From Hypholoma sublateritium FD-334 SS-4 (lineage: Eukaryota; Basidiomycota; Agaricomycetes; Agaricales; Strophariaceae), in NCBI GenBank assembly GCA_000827495.1, contig KN817554.1, positions 175,758 through 239,757 of the forward strand: DNA of 64,000 bases, read 5' to 3'. The notes under the pieces were generated by a model. That model was not told the DNA's origin. It searched no databases and was given only the letters and a program-made list of their open reading frames with translations. Each line of letters starts with the position of its first letter. The stretch's first letter is position 1. Made by a program: the position numbers and the translations under genes. This document shows positions 34,772-45,655 of this stretch, in pieces.

Positions 34772-35831
34772 TCCAGGAGCGCCCTGGCAAGCTGTTGGCC
34801 TGCATGCGGTGGACAGGTGAGCTAAGCTCGGTCGCGGAGCAATGACTGATGAAGTTTTACTGGCCCAGAGATACAAAGGCGCCGGCGTCCTCTTTGTCTG
34901 TAATACAGCATTAATACTATGTATGCATTAGATTTCTTGGCTCGTTTGGTGTATTTATGGCAGCTACGTTGAAGTTGTCGTATGGATAATCCTCTGGTGA
35001 CAGTGGCACAGTGCGGCACGGTATGAAAATTTGGAGTGAGCACTCAATCCAAGTGAATGTCAGTAGCGTCAGCAATCACTAGCACTGGCAGTCATGGGGG
35101 GACAACCTGCACCCCGAGTTGCCCTCTTGACGCGACGCCGTGACTTTACACGTCTTGCCGCCCCCCTCCGCACTGAACCCGAACAACGGCAGGTGTAAGT
35201 ATTCCGTACTTCCTCGTACCTCTCGACGCCGCCACGACAATTCCGGAACATCGCACACCTTACCATTGCTCCTCACCAAGGGCCAAGGGGTTCATTCCGC
35301 ACCCTCTGGGCCTCTCTCAGCGCTGCTACATTGCATATGGACCAAACTGTAAATAAGACAAAATTATCAGAAAATTATAATCGTAACTTATTCCACTCAT
35401 CCGGCATTTTAACATCCTGGTGACCTGAGATGCTGGGGAGTCGCGATGCCCCAAGTACAAACACTTTCTGCGCATAAAATATCGGTAAATATACTCCAGA
35501 TATACATGGTGCATTTTGTAATAGTGAATTGAACAGAAAGATATTGTGCCAGGCCACACCGTACAAGTCAAAGGAATCGTAGGACCCCTGAAAGGACCCT
35601 TGGAGGCCGTTCCAAAATTGCCTGAAATTGTAAGAAAAGAAATCCATCCGAGACCCCCGCAGCGAACTTGCCATCGCGAGCACTTGCGTACTTTCACAAA
35701 ATCGCACGAACATACTAAAGACTTGAAAGAGCAGATATATGCTATGCTACAGCTACAATGACAAGCAGCGGCAGCAACATGAAGACTATCAAAGCCTAGA
35801 ACCTAGATTTTGAAGAATTGGTAGCATCTCC
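34772..35831. other. No recognised gene
   Basis: Possible small coding pieces on the minus strand (35326-35713) and plus strand (35546-35761) have no recognised motif and cannot be joined into a model. Confidence 0.3.
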
Positions 35832-36251
35832 TCAGACGGAATCGTCCACCTTGGCGAGCTTCGTGGATGAATCTGTAACACGGATAGTATCAGGAATGAG
35901 ACACGCAATGAACCATTTGAGAACGACTGACTGATTGACTATATGATCCACACGAGCTGCATCATCCAAGCGCATATTGATGAATTCTTGGTCAGTCCCT
36001 GCCAGGCGCATGACGACAATGTCGCCTCGCCATATGTTATCGAGCGTTTCATTGAGAGGGAGGTGTATGTGATTTTGGCAGAAAAGTACATAGTGATGGG
36101 CCTGCCCATTGTCAACGAGTGTAATATGGGTGTCATGAATGAAAGGCTGGATGAAGCGATCTTCGAAAAGGGCCTCTACCCATGGATATCGGCTTGCAGT
36201 GCGACTTCCAGGGCCGTGAACCAGCCGGCGCTTTGAGGCCTGGGTAATCAC
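35832..36251 (-). CDS. Hypothetical protein, transposon-associated family
   Basis: A single open stretch of 139 codons containing FCQNHIHLPLNETL, NIWRGDIVVMRLAG and E-F-I-N-M-R. The (W)-R-G-D-(I/V)-V-V-M-R pattern is recurrent in unannotated Agaricomycete proteins near DNA transposons. The domain is not recognised. It may be an exon of a larger gene, as no clear end-of-gene signals are seen. Confidence 0.4.
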   Translation of the reverse strand: MITQASKRRLVHGPGSRTASRYPWVEALFEDRFIQPFIHDTHITLVDNGQAHHYVLFCQNHIHLPLNETLDNIWRGDIVVMRLAGTDQEFINMRLDDAARVDHIVNQSVVLKWFIACLIPDTIRVTDSSTKLAKVDDSV

Positions 36252-36782
36252 GTCCTTCCATGCAGCGGCCCGCCTATGGCTGGAATAGAGACGCGCTCTG
36301 AGATATAGCTGAAGGCCCTAGTGCCGCAACAGAAATGAGAAGCTATTTGACACGGATTGTACAATGAACTTACTCTTCGAGAGGGAGAAGGCAAGCATCC
36401 GCGATTGCTGGAAGGCATTGATTAAAAATTATTTGTGTCGATATGCGGTTGGCGGCTAGGTCTTCGCATCTTATATCGCAATTTAAAACAATGGGTAAAG
36501 CATTCCGGGCACTAATATGGAGAGCCTAAACGGGGAAAGTACCTGTCTGAACTCAATTATTGAGTCATTGAAGCGTCTAACTAAACACACGGATCCCAAA
36601 GCGGAAGGCGCCTGCGACCGACATTCGAACACCCCCGTTCGACTTGCACTTGGCTCACTGTTCCATATTTTAATACGTAAGGTTGAGAAAACAATAAACC
36701 GGCGATGACAGCTTGCGCACCGGGGTAGAGGGAAAACGGAAATGGGTTGTGAAAGCAGAGCAATGATTGTAGATCACCTGAG

Positions 36783-39700
36783 ATGGCGATGATGATGGAG
36801 TCAATACAAGTATATGCGCAATGTGCGAAGGACTACAAAAGCGTAAAAGATCAAATACGCAAATATGCGAACGAATGTCCTCCTTCTTCAGACGCACTTT
36901 GGGATTTTTGCAGGACTCTCCAGATGTCGAGTCTTACGATCTTCATCAGGGTGACTCGATGCAAGACCACTCGACAGTACCCCTTCCGCATCACGGAAAC
37001 CTTTCGCATTCCTCTTCTCCCGTTCATTCGCATTATCCCTCTGCTTATGCCCATTATTACCCTCCTCCTCGTCCTTCATCTGTCCAGGTGCACTCCAATC
37101 CCGTCTCCCCTCCACATACAGTTCAAAATAGTTCCGGAGCGCATGAACCGCCAACGGAATCCCATTCACATTTCGCAGAACCTAACAGCAATCAATCAAT
37201 GAGGCCCACTCAGGAGCAAAGGTTGAGGCGCGAAGACCGTGACGACGCTGCTATTCCAAAACATCGACTTCAGCGCCAAACAAAGACGCCGCGCCCTGTC
37301 CCATTTTATGAGGAACCGGTGAGTACTTGCTAATCTCACATATTAGACAGCCGCACGCTGATATCAAAACCAAAGCGCGATACGTTAACGCTCAGACTCC
37401 GCAACCAATTGCAGCAGGAATTTCAGAATCGAGAGGCAAGCTTTATGAATAACCAAGCTCAGATTTTGGCAGAGGAAAGGTCCAAGATGGAGGATCAGAT
37501 CAGGAGGCATCAAGAGCAAGCGGCTCAAATCGCTCAGAAAGCGAATAGTGACGCCGAGGCTGCGATTCAGATGATAAAGGAAAAGGCTGATCAATTTATC
37601 CAGGAGGCAAAAATCAATATGGAAAACGAGTCAAAGAAGAGAGAGCAGCAGCTTCTTGAGAAACTTCGCGGAGTGGAAGAGGATATGGACACAGTTCGTA
37701 GGGGATCGAACGATTACGCAGAAGCACTTCGGAAGGCACAGGCAGAAGTAAGGCAGGCGCGGCTAGAGACAGAAGAAGCGAGGGCGGAGGCAGAAACGAT
37801 GCGATTAAGATTGATGAGGGCGAATCCTGGACATGGACCGACAGAGGTATGCAGTGATTTCTGGGAGGACACACGCTGATATGGTCAAATAGGAGCAGGA
37901 ATGCAGAGACGAAGCTGGCAAGAAGAAGGGAAAAGCCATTGACATACAACTAGAGCTGAGTGGTACAGAAGACGAAGCTGAAATGCACCCCACGGCGGTT
38001 TCCTCTGAGGTCGGTCTCTTCCAGCGCATGTGATTTATTGTAGAGTATTCATGCAGAGTATATTGGATCCCACAGCAAGCGGCGGCCTTTCCACCGTCTC
38101 CTCAGGTGGATGATGACATGGGCCAGCTGCCCTCACAATCTCAGGTCAGCCCACGTTGTCTATGAAGTGGATGTCGTCTGAATTGATGCCCTCCTCCGTC
38201 TTCTCAGGTTGATCTCTCTTGGTCAAGGAGTTTATCATAGCTAACTTGTCCTACAGGCTCCGGTTCGTCAGCCTCGAGGCGGCGTAGATGAAGACGACGA
38301 CATGGTTAGCCCACATTCACTATGAAATAGATGTCGTCTGATTCGATGCTAGGCTCCAACTCCTCGCCAGCAAGCAATGCCGCCTCCGCCATCTGCTCAG
38401 GTTGATCTCACTTTATTGAGGAGTTTGTCGTAGCTAACTTGTCCCACAGGCTCCGCTTTGTCAGCCTCGAAGTGATAGAGATGATGATGATGACATGGGC
38501 CTGGCTCCCTCTTTATCTCAGGTCAGCCCTTTTTGTTGGTGAAGTCGTTGTTGTCGTTGTAATTCAACGTTAGGTTACATCCCCTCTGTGCCACACATAT
38601 GCCCAGGGTGGAGGCGGAGTAGGCCCTACGCCGCCTGTGGCTCGGGTAAAGTCCATTTATTGTGTATAGACAATCGTATGGCCGATCATTCATTAGGTTC
38701 CGCCTCCCCAGCGGCACTCACGCCCCCGAGGTGGAGGTGGCCTAAGAGCCGACATACGCATGGGGACTGTAAGTCTCGGCAACGATGACGGTGGAAACCG
38801 GAGGCAAACAAACGGCAGGCGTGAAGAACAAAACTTAGCCCGCGAAGGAGCTGGAGCCGACAAAGACGAAGAGGGCCGAAGCGCCATAGAAGATGAAGAC
38901 GAAGCTCACAAGCAAGTTCGTCCTATAAGAAGGAAGTGTGGCATTTTTCGACAAACGCGACCTCGTGGCTCGAATCCAAACAGAGCCGTTGCCCTGGTGC
39001 GTCACTTTGGCCGTCAATATGGATCCAATGGACCGACGGCTTGATTAGAGCGCAGTAAGGTCGCTGATGAATGCGCTCATGCATATCAAATGCGACAGCG
39101 AAATCACAAAAGTGAAGCCGGCGGATCCGACTGAGGTAGAGCGATTTGACAGCGGAGAGGGCGATGGGCCTCGACTGGAGCCTATGCGCCCATATTTTGG
39201 GAAGAAGTTTTTGAAGAAGGGATGGCATCACACGTTGCGAGACTTATTCATTGAAAGGATGCAGCAGGATTACAACCCTTTCAGCGAAGAGGAAGAAGAC
39301 AATATTGGGTATATGTTTGACGATCGCATTGGTCGTTTGAGGAGGGAGTGGGCCCAACAAATGAAAATGTCAGGAAATGACGCGGAGAGGGAGATTGCTG
39401 TACGGGCGGCGCAGGGCAGAGCCTCGACACGTAGAGTCACTGTAAGGCACTTCATTCAGTAACTTGGAGGGGGTTTCTGATCATTGGCATCGCTCACCTA
39501 GTTATACGACAACCGACGAGAAGTTGCCCTCGGCAATGTCAAAAAACCAGACGGTAGTATCGATAAAGGATGGCAAACAACACTCCGACTCATCAACAAG
39601 CTGGGTTGCCAGGGTATGAGCTCGGATGAAAGCGCATGGGAAGGAGAAGGAACGCGCCGACGACGGGTGTACTACATCAAAAGGCGGCAATGGCGAAGTT

Positions 39701-39957
39701 CGGAAGCGCAGAACCGACTGGAGATCGTGGACGCCAATATGAATACAACAAATGCGTTTGGGCGCCCTCGTTGTGGTAATGCACCTCGAGAGCGAATCCG
39801 ATCGGCTGCTGGGCCGGTAAGTGTGCGCGACCCGGTTACTGGATGCCCACGAAATATCTATAATAACGAATTCGTGGCTGGTTTGACCAATGCACAGCAC
39901 CGTGCATTGAAGATGACAGCAGCAATGGATTTAGGACATGTCCAGCTTCAGCATTAG
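36783..39957 (+). CDS. Large coiled-coil protein with G-E-G-D-G-P/L-E-P-M-R-P domain
   Basis: A multi-exon plus-strand gene of a family abundant next to DNA transposons in Agaricomycetes. The N-terminal exon (36821-37320) is His/Ser/Pro-rich. Next is a long coiled coil (about 37350-37850; QNREASFMNNQAQILAEERS through RQARLETEEARAEAETMRLR). The short exons at 38040-38760 are acidic and Pro/Gly/Arg-rich (VRQPRGGVDEDDDM), and one exon-intron unit is repeated. Then come I-K-C-D-S-E-I-T-K-V and FDSGEGDGPRLEPMRPYFGK, FIERMQQDYNPFSEEEEDN, DDRIGRLRREWAQQMKMSG, and after an intron (about 39440-39503) LINKLGCQGMSSDESAWEGE and V-R-D-P-V-T-G-C-P-R-N, stop at 39955-39957. The join near 39045-39067 is unclear, so it may be two genes or slightly damaged. 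Confidence 0.55.
38145..38540 (+). repeat. Tandemly repeated exon-intron unit
   Basis: Units begin at the splice donor 'gtcagccc' (38145), 'gttagccc' (38304) and 'gtcagccc' (38522). The first two share the intron core 'gatgtcgtctga-ttgatgc', the 'ctcaggttgatctc' block, 'ttgtcc-acaggctccg' acceptor and an exon beginning with V-R/L-Q/C-Q-P-R and ending in an Asp run plus ATG. The third unit is only its start. Confidence 0.7.
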
Positions 39958-40079
39958 ATAGTAATCGTTGGATCCGATGATGTATTCGCTCTCAAATTGT
40001 ATGCAATGCGGAATGGGGAAAGCTTACTAAGGAATTGTCGACGACGACAACTTATATCCAGAGAAGTTCCTGGCGGACT

Positions 40080-40730
40080 TGAAAGGACTAAAAATCGAGG
40101 CAAAGAGTGTTCAAGAGCCAATCCTCGCCAAGGGAGAGCAGATTCTGCTTGTAGGGTGTTGACGTTGGGCTCGAGTACTCATCAATGATGCGCGATTGGA
40201 TATAATGATTGGGCCCCCCTTGTCGGAGGTACGAATGCGATAGAGCATGAAACAATCGGACAGATATGGGTGGGAGCCTAACAAACTTTCGAAGGCCTTC
40301 GACAAATAACGAGAGATATAATATCCGTAGACCTGGATCATCGTCCACCAAGAGCCCTGCTCGTTCGCGAGCTTCGTCTCGTGGCAGACACCAATGACGC
40401 GCAAATCGTCGGCAGCTTGGGCAACCAGTCGATTCAATCCGTCGGGGCAGCGGTTTAATGGGCGTTGAAAATCAGTATGTTGTCATAAGTGCATTCAATT
40501 CTTTATGCATACTGTATCGATGTCCGTAGTAAAGGTGTACTGGCAGAAAGTAGGGTCGATGCCGATGACATTGCGCATTTGATGATATATCTCCAGCTCC
40601 AACGGCGACATGGGCGCGTCGAAGTGCACAAGGCTCGGCGTTGGGATATAGACTCCTATCCACCAAGCCCAGCAGCTGCTGAACGGGTGCGCCGCCCAAC
40701 GGCCCAAAGACAGCGTCGGGGGGGGGGCGA
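40080..40730 (-). pseudogene. Chitin synthase fragment
   Basis: Minus-strand pieces match the membrane chitin synthases that make cell-wall chitin: [71 protein letters not shown] and P-I-I-I-S-N-R. The expected acidic substrate-site D-A-D-T reads T-T-D-I-D-T, the G-S-V-T-C-L-P-G-C-F loop reads G-S-H-P-Y-L-S-D-C-F, and frames break near 40440 and 40190. The catalytic QRRRW segment and all flanking membrane domains are missing. The pattern is closest to class V/VII enzymes. Confidence 0.75.
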
Positions 40731-40969
40731 TTTTTTTGGCGCTGTGTCACAGGCCCAGATGAGCCTAACGGGAAGCATGCTTGAAGCAGCCGTACGCCGT
40801 CTGCAGTTTGATGAAAACAGTCAGGGTCTATATGGGTGGAAAAGCTGAACGACGCACTTTGAGATCACCATTCTTGGTGTAGCATACCCCCGTGTAGCAT
40901 ACCCCCAGCAACTCCCAATGGCGAAATAGGCGCTCCCTGAGTTTCGCCCACGACGCGTTGGGCGTGGAT

Positions 40970-41712
40970 CGGATGAATACGCGCAGTACAGTGGCGAACT
41001 CCGTACTTAAGCTTGGGCTGACGTCTGCAAATTTGAGTTGTGCTGTACAGAAAAGCATATTGCACTAAGCATACGCACCCAATGCTGAATGCGTGCGTAA
41101 GTGCGCCGAAAGCGCGCGGCTGATTCAAACTGGCGATCAAGAACGTCAAAAGTGTCGATTCCTTCAGATAATCCGAAGTAATTTAGGCTGCAGTTTCTAT
41201 GAAGCTAAAGGAGAGAAATTGGCTGACACAGCGACGGTCGGAGTTTGATCGGAGCTATAATTCGCGTCGATATCAGTTCCGAGTCGACAGTTCCATTCGC
41301 AGAACCAACTCCGAGTCATTGACTCGGCCTGAGTCTGCTGGATTATCCGGCACACTTCAGCGCCCGGCCATACTTCGATTTCATCAAGTTTGCATCGGAC
41401 GGTTTCCTTCCGCTTGCCCCCGTATAATCACCTTCAAGTTGACCGTCGGGAAGCGCGACTATCTTGCAAACGCCTGTGCAGCTCTTTTCAATGTCTTCTT
41501 CTCGCCATTGCCGCTCAATGGACGGCGGACGCGACACCCATTTGAAACAGCTAAATATTCTTGAAAAAATTCTCCCCATGGTTGGCCGATCCGGAGCACC
41601 GCTCCGCCCCAAGCACCTTTCCATCCCAAAGTGCAGGCCTTCCGGGCTGCGCCGCCAGCATAGACCTGAGCATCCCAAGCGTTGGGGCAGCTTCTCGTCG
41701 GCTGTCGTATAA
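40970..41712 (+). repeat. Right arm of the inverted repeat (gene remnant)
   Basis: Inverted relative to 30475-31330; shared landmarks are given there. Similarity is good from about 41080 to 41350, then resumes at 41515-41690 (CGxxACACC-ATTTGAAACAGC and the phase of M-D-G-G-R-D-T). It lies directly beside the chitin synthase fragment. Confidence 0.6.
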
Positions 41713-42794
41713 CTGGGTGAGCAACGCCGATGGTCAGAAACCCCCCCCCCCCAAGCTACTAAATGAAGTGGCTCGCAGCGACTCTGCGTGCTGGGGTTCT
41801 GCTCTGCGCTGCTCGTAAAGCAACTGCCCCTGTCATGTCATTTCCCAGCCCTTCATCTGGCACGGCCGCTCTCTCCTTAAACGACTAACGCGATCAGTGA
41901 GTCCATTTGTGGACCTCGAATATTCTCTTTCTCTTTCACTGGATGACAAGTTAGTCAATGTCATTGCTCTACTTTACTGAACACTGCTAGCTGAAGAGCG
42001 ACGACTGTCGACTTGGCGGTCCACACCATGGTGTTGGACCCGAACCCCCGGTTCCGCAACTTCCTCGAAGCGCTCAGCAATGAAGAAGAAGATTCGGACG
42101 CATATATGAACTTTCTGACCTTGGTAAGTCCTTTCTACGTACTATTTTATGTTTATATGCATCGTAGGTTGATATATGCGCGTATATAGATGACCGAACA
42201 AATGAATGCAGCTCATGCATGTGATACTAATGCTTTCAAATACCAGGTACTCAGCTACCTTTCACCAAACCCCTACACACCAATAACAAATCGAGATAAT
42301 GGCCTATTTAGGTCTCCGGTGATGATTAAAGTAAGTAGTACTGCGTTATCACGCATTGAACGCACGCTATGCCTGCACAGGGCCTTCGTCTGATATTCAC
42401 AGGCAGCTCCTCAACGGAAGATGGCCGCCATCGCAGGCCGAAATGCACGGCATGCGGAGTGTAACTCCGCGCACAGTTGCATACACCGCACGCCAGGTAT
42501 GTTTATCTTGACGCATGATCTTGACACGCACTAGATTTACTTTGCACTATCGAGCTCCTCGAGCTGGGAGACAAAAAATGCAACTAAAATCGGGTTTTCA
42601 AGCTCGAAAAGTTCCTCAAGATCATTGCAGGTCTTTTTTCGGACGATCCGGCCTATGTTTGGTCTGTCGAGACGCTCAGATACCTTACCAAGCGAGTCGA
42701 GCATCCTTCTACGCCAGTTTTATACTCATCTTTCCAGTAAATTGCCGTCACCCAAACGTGTGGCAAAACGCCGCCATGGCGACATGTCCGAAGG

Positions 42795-42805
42795 CGAAGA
42801 TGACA
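42795..42805 (+). repeat. Target-site duplication, left copy
   Basis: 'cgaagatgaca', identical to 45213-45223 and abutting the inverted terminus of the element. In the host gene it encodes the E-D-D of an acidic run that continues after the right copy. Confidence 0.75.
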
Positions 42806-42828
42806 ATACTTCGCATTCCCCCACCAGT

Positions 42829-43020
42829 CCATGGGGAATCCATGGAATTCCATGGAATCCTAGGAATTCCTAGGAATTCCATGGAATTGTACAATTCCCA
42901 TTTTTACCATAATTTATTCCATGGAATTCCATGGAATTCCATGGTCATTCCTGACTATTCCATACCAATTCCACACCCCATATATTTGGCAGAGGAATTC
43001 CATGGAATTCCATGGAATTA
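42829..43020. repeat. Iterated-palindrome array, left
   Basis: Made of arms ATTCC/GGAAT around two-base centres: AT (CCATGG form, many), TA (CCTAGG form), plus the perfect 16-base palindrome GGAATTGTACAATTCC (42883-42898). Because arms alternate, both CCATGG and GGAATTCC recur with a ten-base period. Confidence 0.9.
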
Positions 43021-43188
43021 CCCTGCCCATAACCTTGACTTAGAAGATTTTTTGCAAGCCTAAGCCCTTATTGAGTTCATGATTTAATATATTGACTTAT
43101 TCTTGATTGTGTAAGCATAAATTAAATATAATTTTATTACGTTAAATATAATTAATACATGTATTTACATAGCGCGGCTAGGGGACGG

Positions 43189-43681
43189 NNNNNNNNNNNN
43201 NNNNNNNNNNNNNNNNNNNNNNNNNNNNNNNNNNNNNNNNNNNNNNNNNNNNNNNNNNNNNNNNNNNNNNNNNNNNNNNNNNNNNNNNNNNNNNNNNNNN
43301 NNNNNNNNNNNNNNNNNNNNNNNNNNNNNNNNNNNNNNNNNNNNNNNNNNNNNNNNNNNNNNNNNNNNNNNNNNNNNNNNNNNNNNNNNNNNNNNNNNNN
43401 NNNNNNNNNNNNNNNNNNNNNNNNNNNNNNNNNNNNNNNNNNNNNNNNNNNNNNNNNNNNNNNNNNNNNNNNNNNNNNNNNNNNNNNNNNNNNNNNNNNN
43501 NNNNNNNNNNNNNNNNNNNNNNNNNNNNNNNNNNNNNNNNNNNNNNNNNNNNNNNNNNNNNNNNNNNNNNNNNNNNNNNNNNNNNNNNNNNNNNNNNNNN
43601 NNNNNNNNNNNNNNNNNNNNNNNNNNNNNNNNNNNNNNNNNNNNNNNNNNNNNNNNNNNNNNNNNNNNNNNNNNNNNNNNN
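43189..43681. other. Assembly gap (493 N)
   Basis: A run of N inside the TIR element. Apparent open frames across it are artefacts. The flanking GC-rich tandem repeat probably caused the gap. Confidence 0.95.
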
Positions 43682-44710
43682 CGAAACGACGCCGGCGCCG
43701 CCCGGCGCACTGCACAGCGCCGGCGGGGTTGTCGTGGACGGCGCCGTCAGCGCTGCCCGCCGTCGTGGCTTGAAACGGCGCCGGCGGAGTGGNCAGCGAC
43801 GATGGCGGCGGGGTACAGCACAGCGGCAGGGGGGCGGTCATGGGGTCGCACCGGGGTCGTGGCGTGGTGTGGCGGTGGCGGGAGGCGACCCACAGACCAA
43901 CCACGGGTGGTGACNTGGCATGCATCACCGCCCGTCGACGGTATTCCGGTCGCGGCGGCGGGGGGTGGTGGCCATGATGGCCTGGTCAGCGCGGGCTGGT
44001 GGCGACGGTGAAACGGGGGCACTCACCTGCGTCCTCCCGTGCGTCCCTCGTCTCCGCGACCCTCGCTCCCCANATCCTCGGCGCCGTCGTGATCGCGGGT
44101 GGTGGCCGGGTCCAGCGTCGGCGGGTGGCGGGGGTTGTGGGCAGGCGGCGCGACGGTGACGTGGCGCCAGTGGCCGCAGGCCGATGACGTGGCGCCTGTG
44201 GCCCGTGCGCACGGTGAGCGGCGGCTGCAGCGAGGAATGGGGCGCGGGAGCGGGCGACGACGATGGGCGGGGCGGGGTTCATACGCCAGCCGTCGTCGTT
44301 GCCTCCACGTTGCAGCGGCGGGGGTGGTCTGCTGGCCCATGCTGACCTAGTCAGCGCGGGGTGGTGGCAACGGCGAAGCCGGGGGCTCACCTGCGGCCTN
44401 NGGCGTGTCCCTCGTCTCCCTCCACCCTCGATCCCTATATGCTGGGGGCTGTCGTGATNGTGGGTGGTAGCCGGGCGTAACGTCGGCGGGTGGCGGGCAT
44501 GCGGCGGGGTGGTGACGTGTCGCTTGTGGCCCGTGCGCAGGGTGGCGGCGGTGGTGAACGGCGCAGCGCACGTCGACGACGATGACGGGCGCCGCGGTTG
44601 TGGGCGCAANGACGACGGGCGGAGGGGAGGGACGGGGCTGGGGGACGACGGGGATGGTGGTGGTACGAGAGGAAGAAGCAAACAGCTGTGACACGTCGCC
44701 TCGTCACGGT
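43682..44710. repeat. GC-rich tandem repeat, period about 365 bp
   Basis: 'tcagcgcgggctggtggcga' at 43986 recurs as 'tcagcgcggggtggtggcaa' at 44351. The following blocks (CTCACCTGCG, CGTGTCCCTCGTCTCC-type, GTCGTGAT-G-GGGTGGTAGCCGGG-type, GTCGGCGGGTGGCGGG) recur in the same order. At least two units are visible, and more may lie in the gap. No coding potential is inferred: both strands are open from composition alone. Confidence 0.8.
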
Positions 44711-44788
44711 GTGTGCNCAGCCGTCGGCTCGTTTGTAGCCGGTTCCCGGACNTGGGTATATGTAAATANTAAAATAACTGTTNANTAC

Positions 44789-44863
44789 GGTTCTGTGGTG
44801 CAGGGGTTTGAGCGTCTTTTGAGAATGCTCCCTAAAGCCGCAGTTCGATTNCCGGTGGGTGCG
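44789..44863 (+). ncRNA. tRNA-Gln-like sequence / Pol III promoter (SINE-head type)
   Basis: Contains an A box (TGGTGCAGGGG, 44796-44806) and B box (cAGTTCGATTnC, 44841-44852) at tRNA spacing, and a 7-base loop TTTTGAG that would place anticodon TTG (Gln). The acceptor ends do not pair well (5' GGTTCTG against 3' GGTGGGTGCG), so it is not a functional tRNA. A T run (44868-44873) follows as a possible Pol III stop. It probably derives from a tRNA, as SINE heads do. Confidence 0.5.
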
Positions 44864-44883
44864 TTAATTTTTTCGTGGTAATC

Positions 44884-45182
44884 TTGCTCAATTCCGTGGC
44901 AATTCCGTGGAACGGTAAATGGTGATTCCGTGGATTCCATGGAATTCCATGGGAATTCCCAGTACTACGNAACGAAAAACCTCCATTCCTAGGAATTTCA
45001 TGGAATTATTCCACGGAATCAGTACTAAATTNCTAATTCCCAGGAATTGCCATGGAATAACATGGAACCTGTATGGAATAAATTACACAATTTGGGTGGT
45101 ATACCACCAAGCTCNAAAAAATTATTGATTCCATGGAATTCCATGGAATTCCTCAGGAATCACCGGAATTCCATGGAATTCC
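44884..45182. repeat. Iterated-palindrome array, right
   Basis: Same arms as the left array, ATTCC/GGAAT, with centres AT, GT/AC, CA, TA and TCA, plus the perfect 14-base palindrome GGTGGTATACCACC (45095-45108). More degenerate than the left array. Confidence 0.85.
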
Positions 45183-45212
45183 TACGGACTAGGTGGGGGG
45201 ATGCGAAGTACT

Positions 45213-45223
45213 CGAAGATGACA
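45213..45223 (+). repeat. Target-site duplication, right copy
   Basis: 'cgaagatgaca', identical to 42795-42805; see there. Confidence 0.75.
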
Positions 45224-45655
45224 GCGACGACGACGACCAACTGGAATTCTCAGGGCGAGGGCAGCGCAGAGATGATTTGGCAGAAGAGGTACATTACATA
45301 CCATCTTTTTGCACTTCCTCTCGACTCCATCTGTGCTCCAGGAGCGACTAGAGCAAGAAAGAACCGCGACCGCAGCCCCATCAGATGCCCCTATCAGATG
45401 CCCCTGCCACTCCGCCCTTCAACTTCACCCCCGCGAGCGGATGCTCGCCGAGCGCGCCAAGCTCAAACACCAATCGATGTCCGCACTACTGGAGCTGCAT
45501 CTACGAATGGATTGCCTTCGACACTAGAGAACATGACTTCAAACGACAAGAAGATTGACGAGACCGGTAAGCAAGCTCTGTTTGCTGCGGGCCGTAGCCG
45601 AGGACGAGGCCGAGGACGTGGTACTGCAAAAAGAGGTCGAGGTCGAGGAGGGTGA

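Larger units (their letters stand above)
42806..45212. mobile_element. TIR element built of palindromes, tandem repeats and a tRNA-like unit
   Basis: The left end (42806-42830, 'atacttcgcattcccccacc' then 'agtcc') and right end (45186-45212) are inverted repeats with two single-base gaps and one substitution. An 11-base duplication flanks them. Between lie a palindrome array (42829-43020), an AT-rich stretch with no gene, the 493-base gap, a GC-rich tandem repeat (period 365), a tRNA-like Pol III promoter (44789-44863) and a second palindrome array (44884-45182). No transposase is seen outside the gap, so it is non-autonomous unless the gap hides one. An 11-base duplication fits Mutator-like elements best, but the family is an inference. 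Confidence 0.75.
42028..45655 (+). pseudogene. Unknown RGG-tailed gene split by a TIR element
   Basis: Starts MVLDPNPRFRNFLEALSNEE (ATG 42028) with GT-AG introns at 42124-42190, 42332-42381 and 42496-42534. Downstream exon pieces include E-K-F-L-K-I-I-A-G-L-F-S-D-D-P-A and R-R-H-G-D-M-S-E-G-E-D-D. The exon is interrupted after 42805 by a 2.4-kb element and resumes at 45213 in the same sense with E-D-D-S-D-D-D-D-Q-L-E-F-S-G-R-G, then an intron (about 45292-45343). The 3' end encodes an Arg/Gly-rich tail (G-R-S-R-G-R-G-R-G-R-G) with stop at 45653-45655. RGG tails usually bind RNA. A direct 13-base duplication ('atcagatgcccct') near 45378 shifts frame as well. No enzyme family is recognised. The insertion must disrupt it unless spliced out. 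Confidence 0.5.

Noticed and set aside
40718..40735. Poly-G run, and a poly-C run near 41741, as a linked structure
   Set aside because: Simple homopolymers prone to sequencing error. No further symmetry was found around them.
43152..43928. Long open frames on both strands
   Set aside because: They run through the N gap and GC-rich repeat, so they are artefacts.
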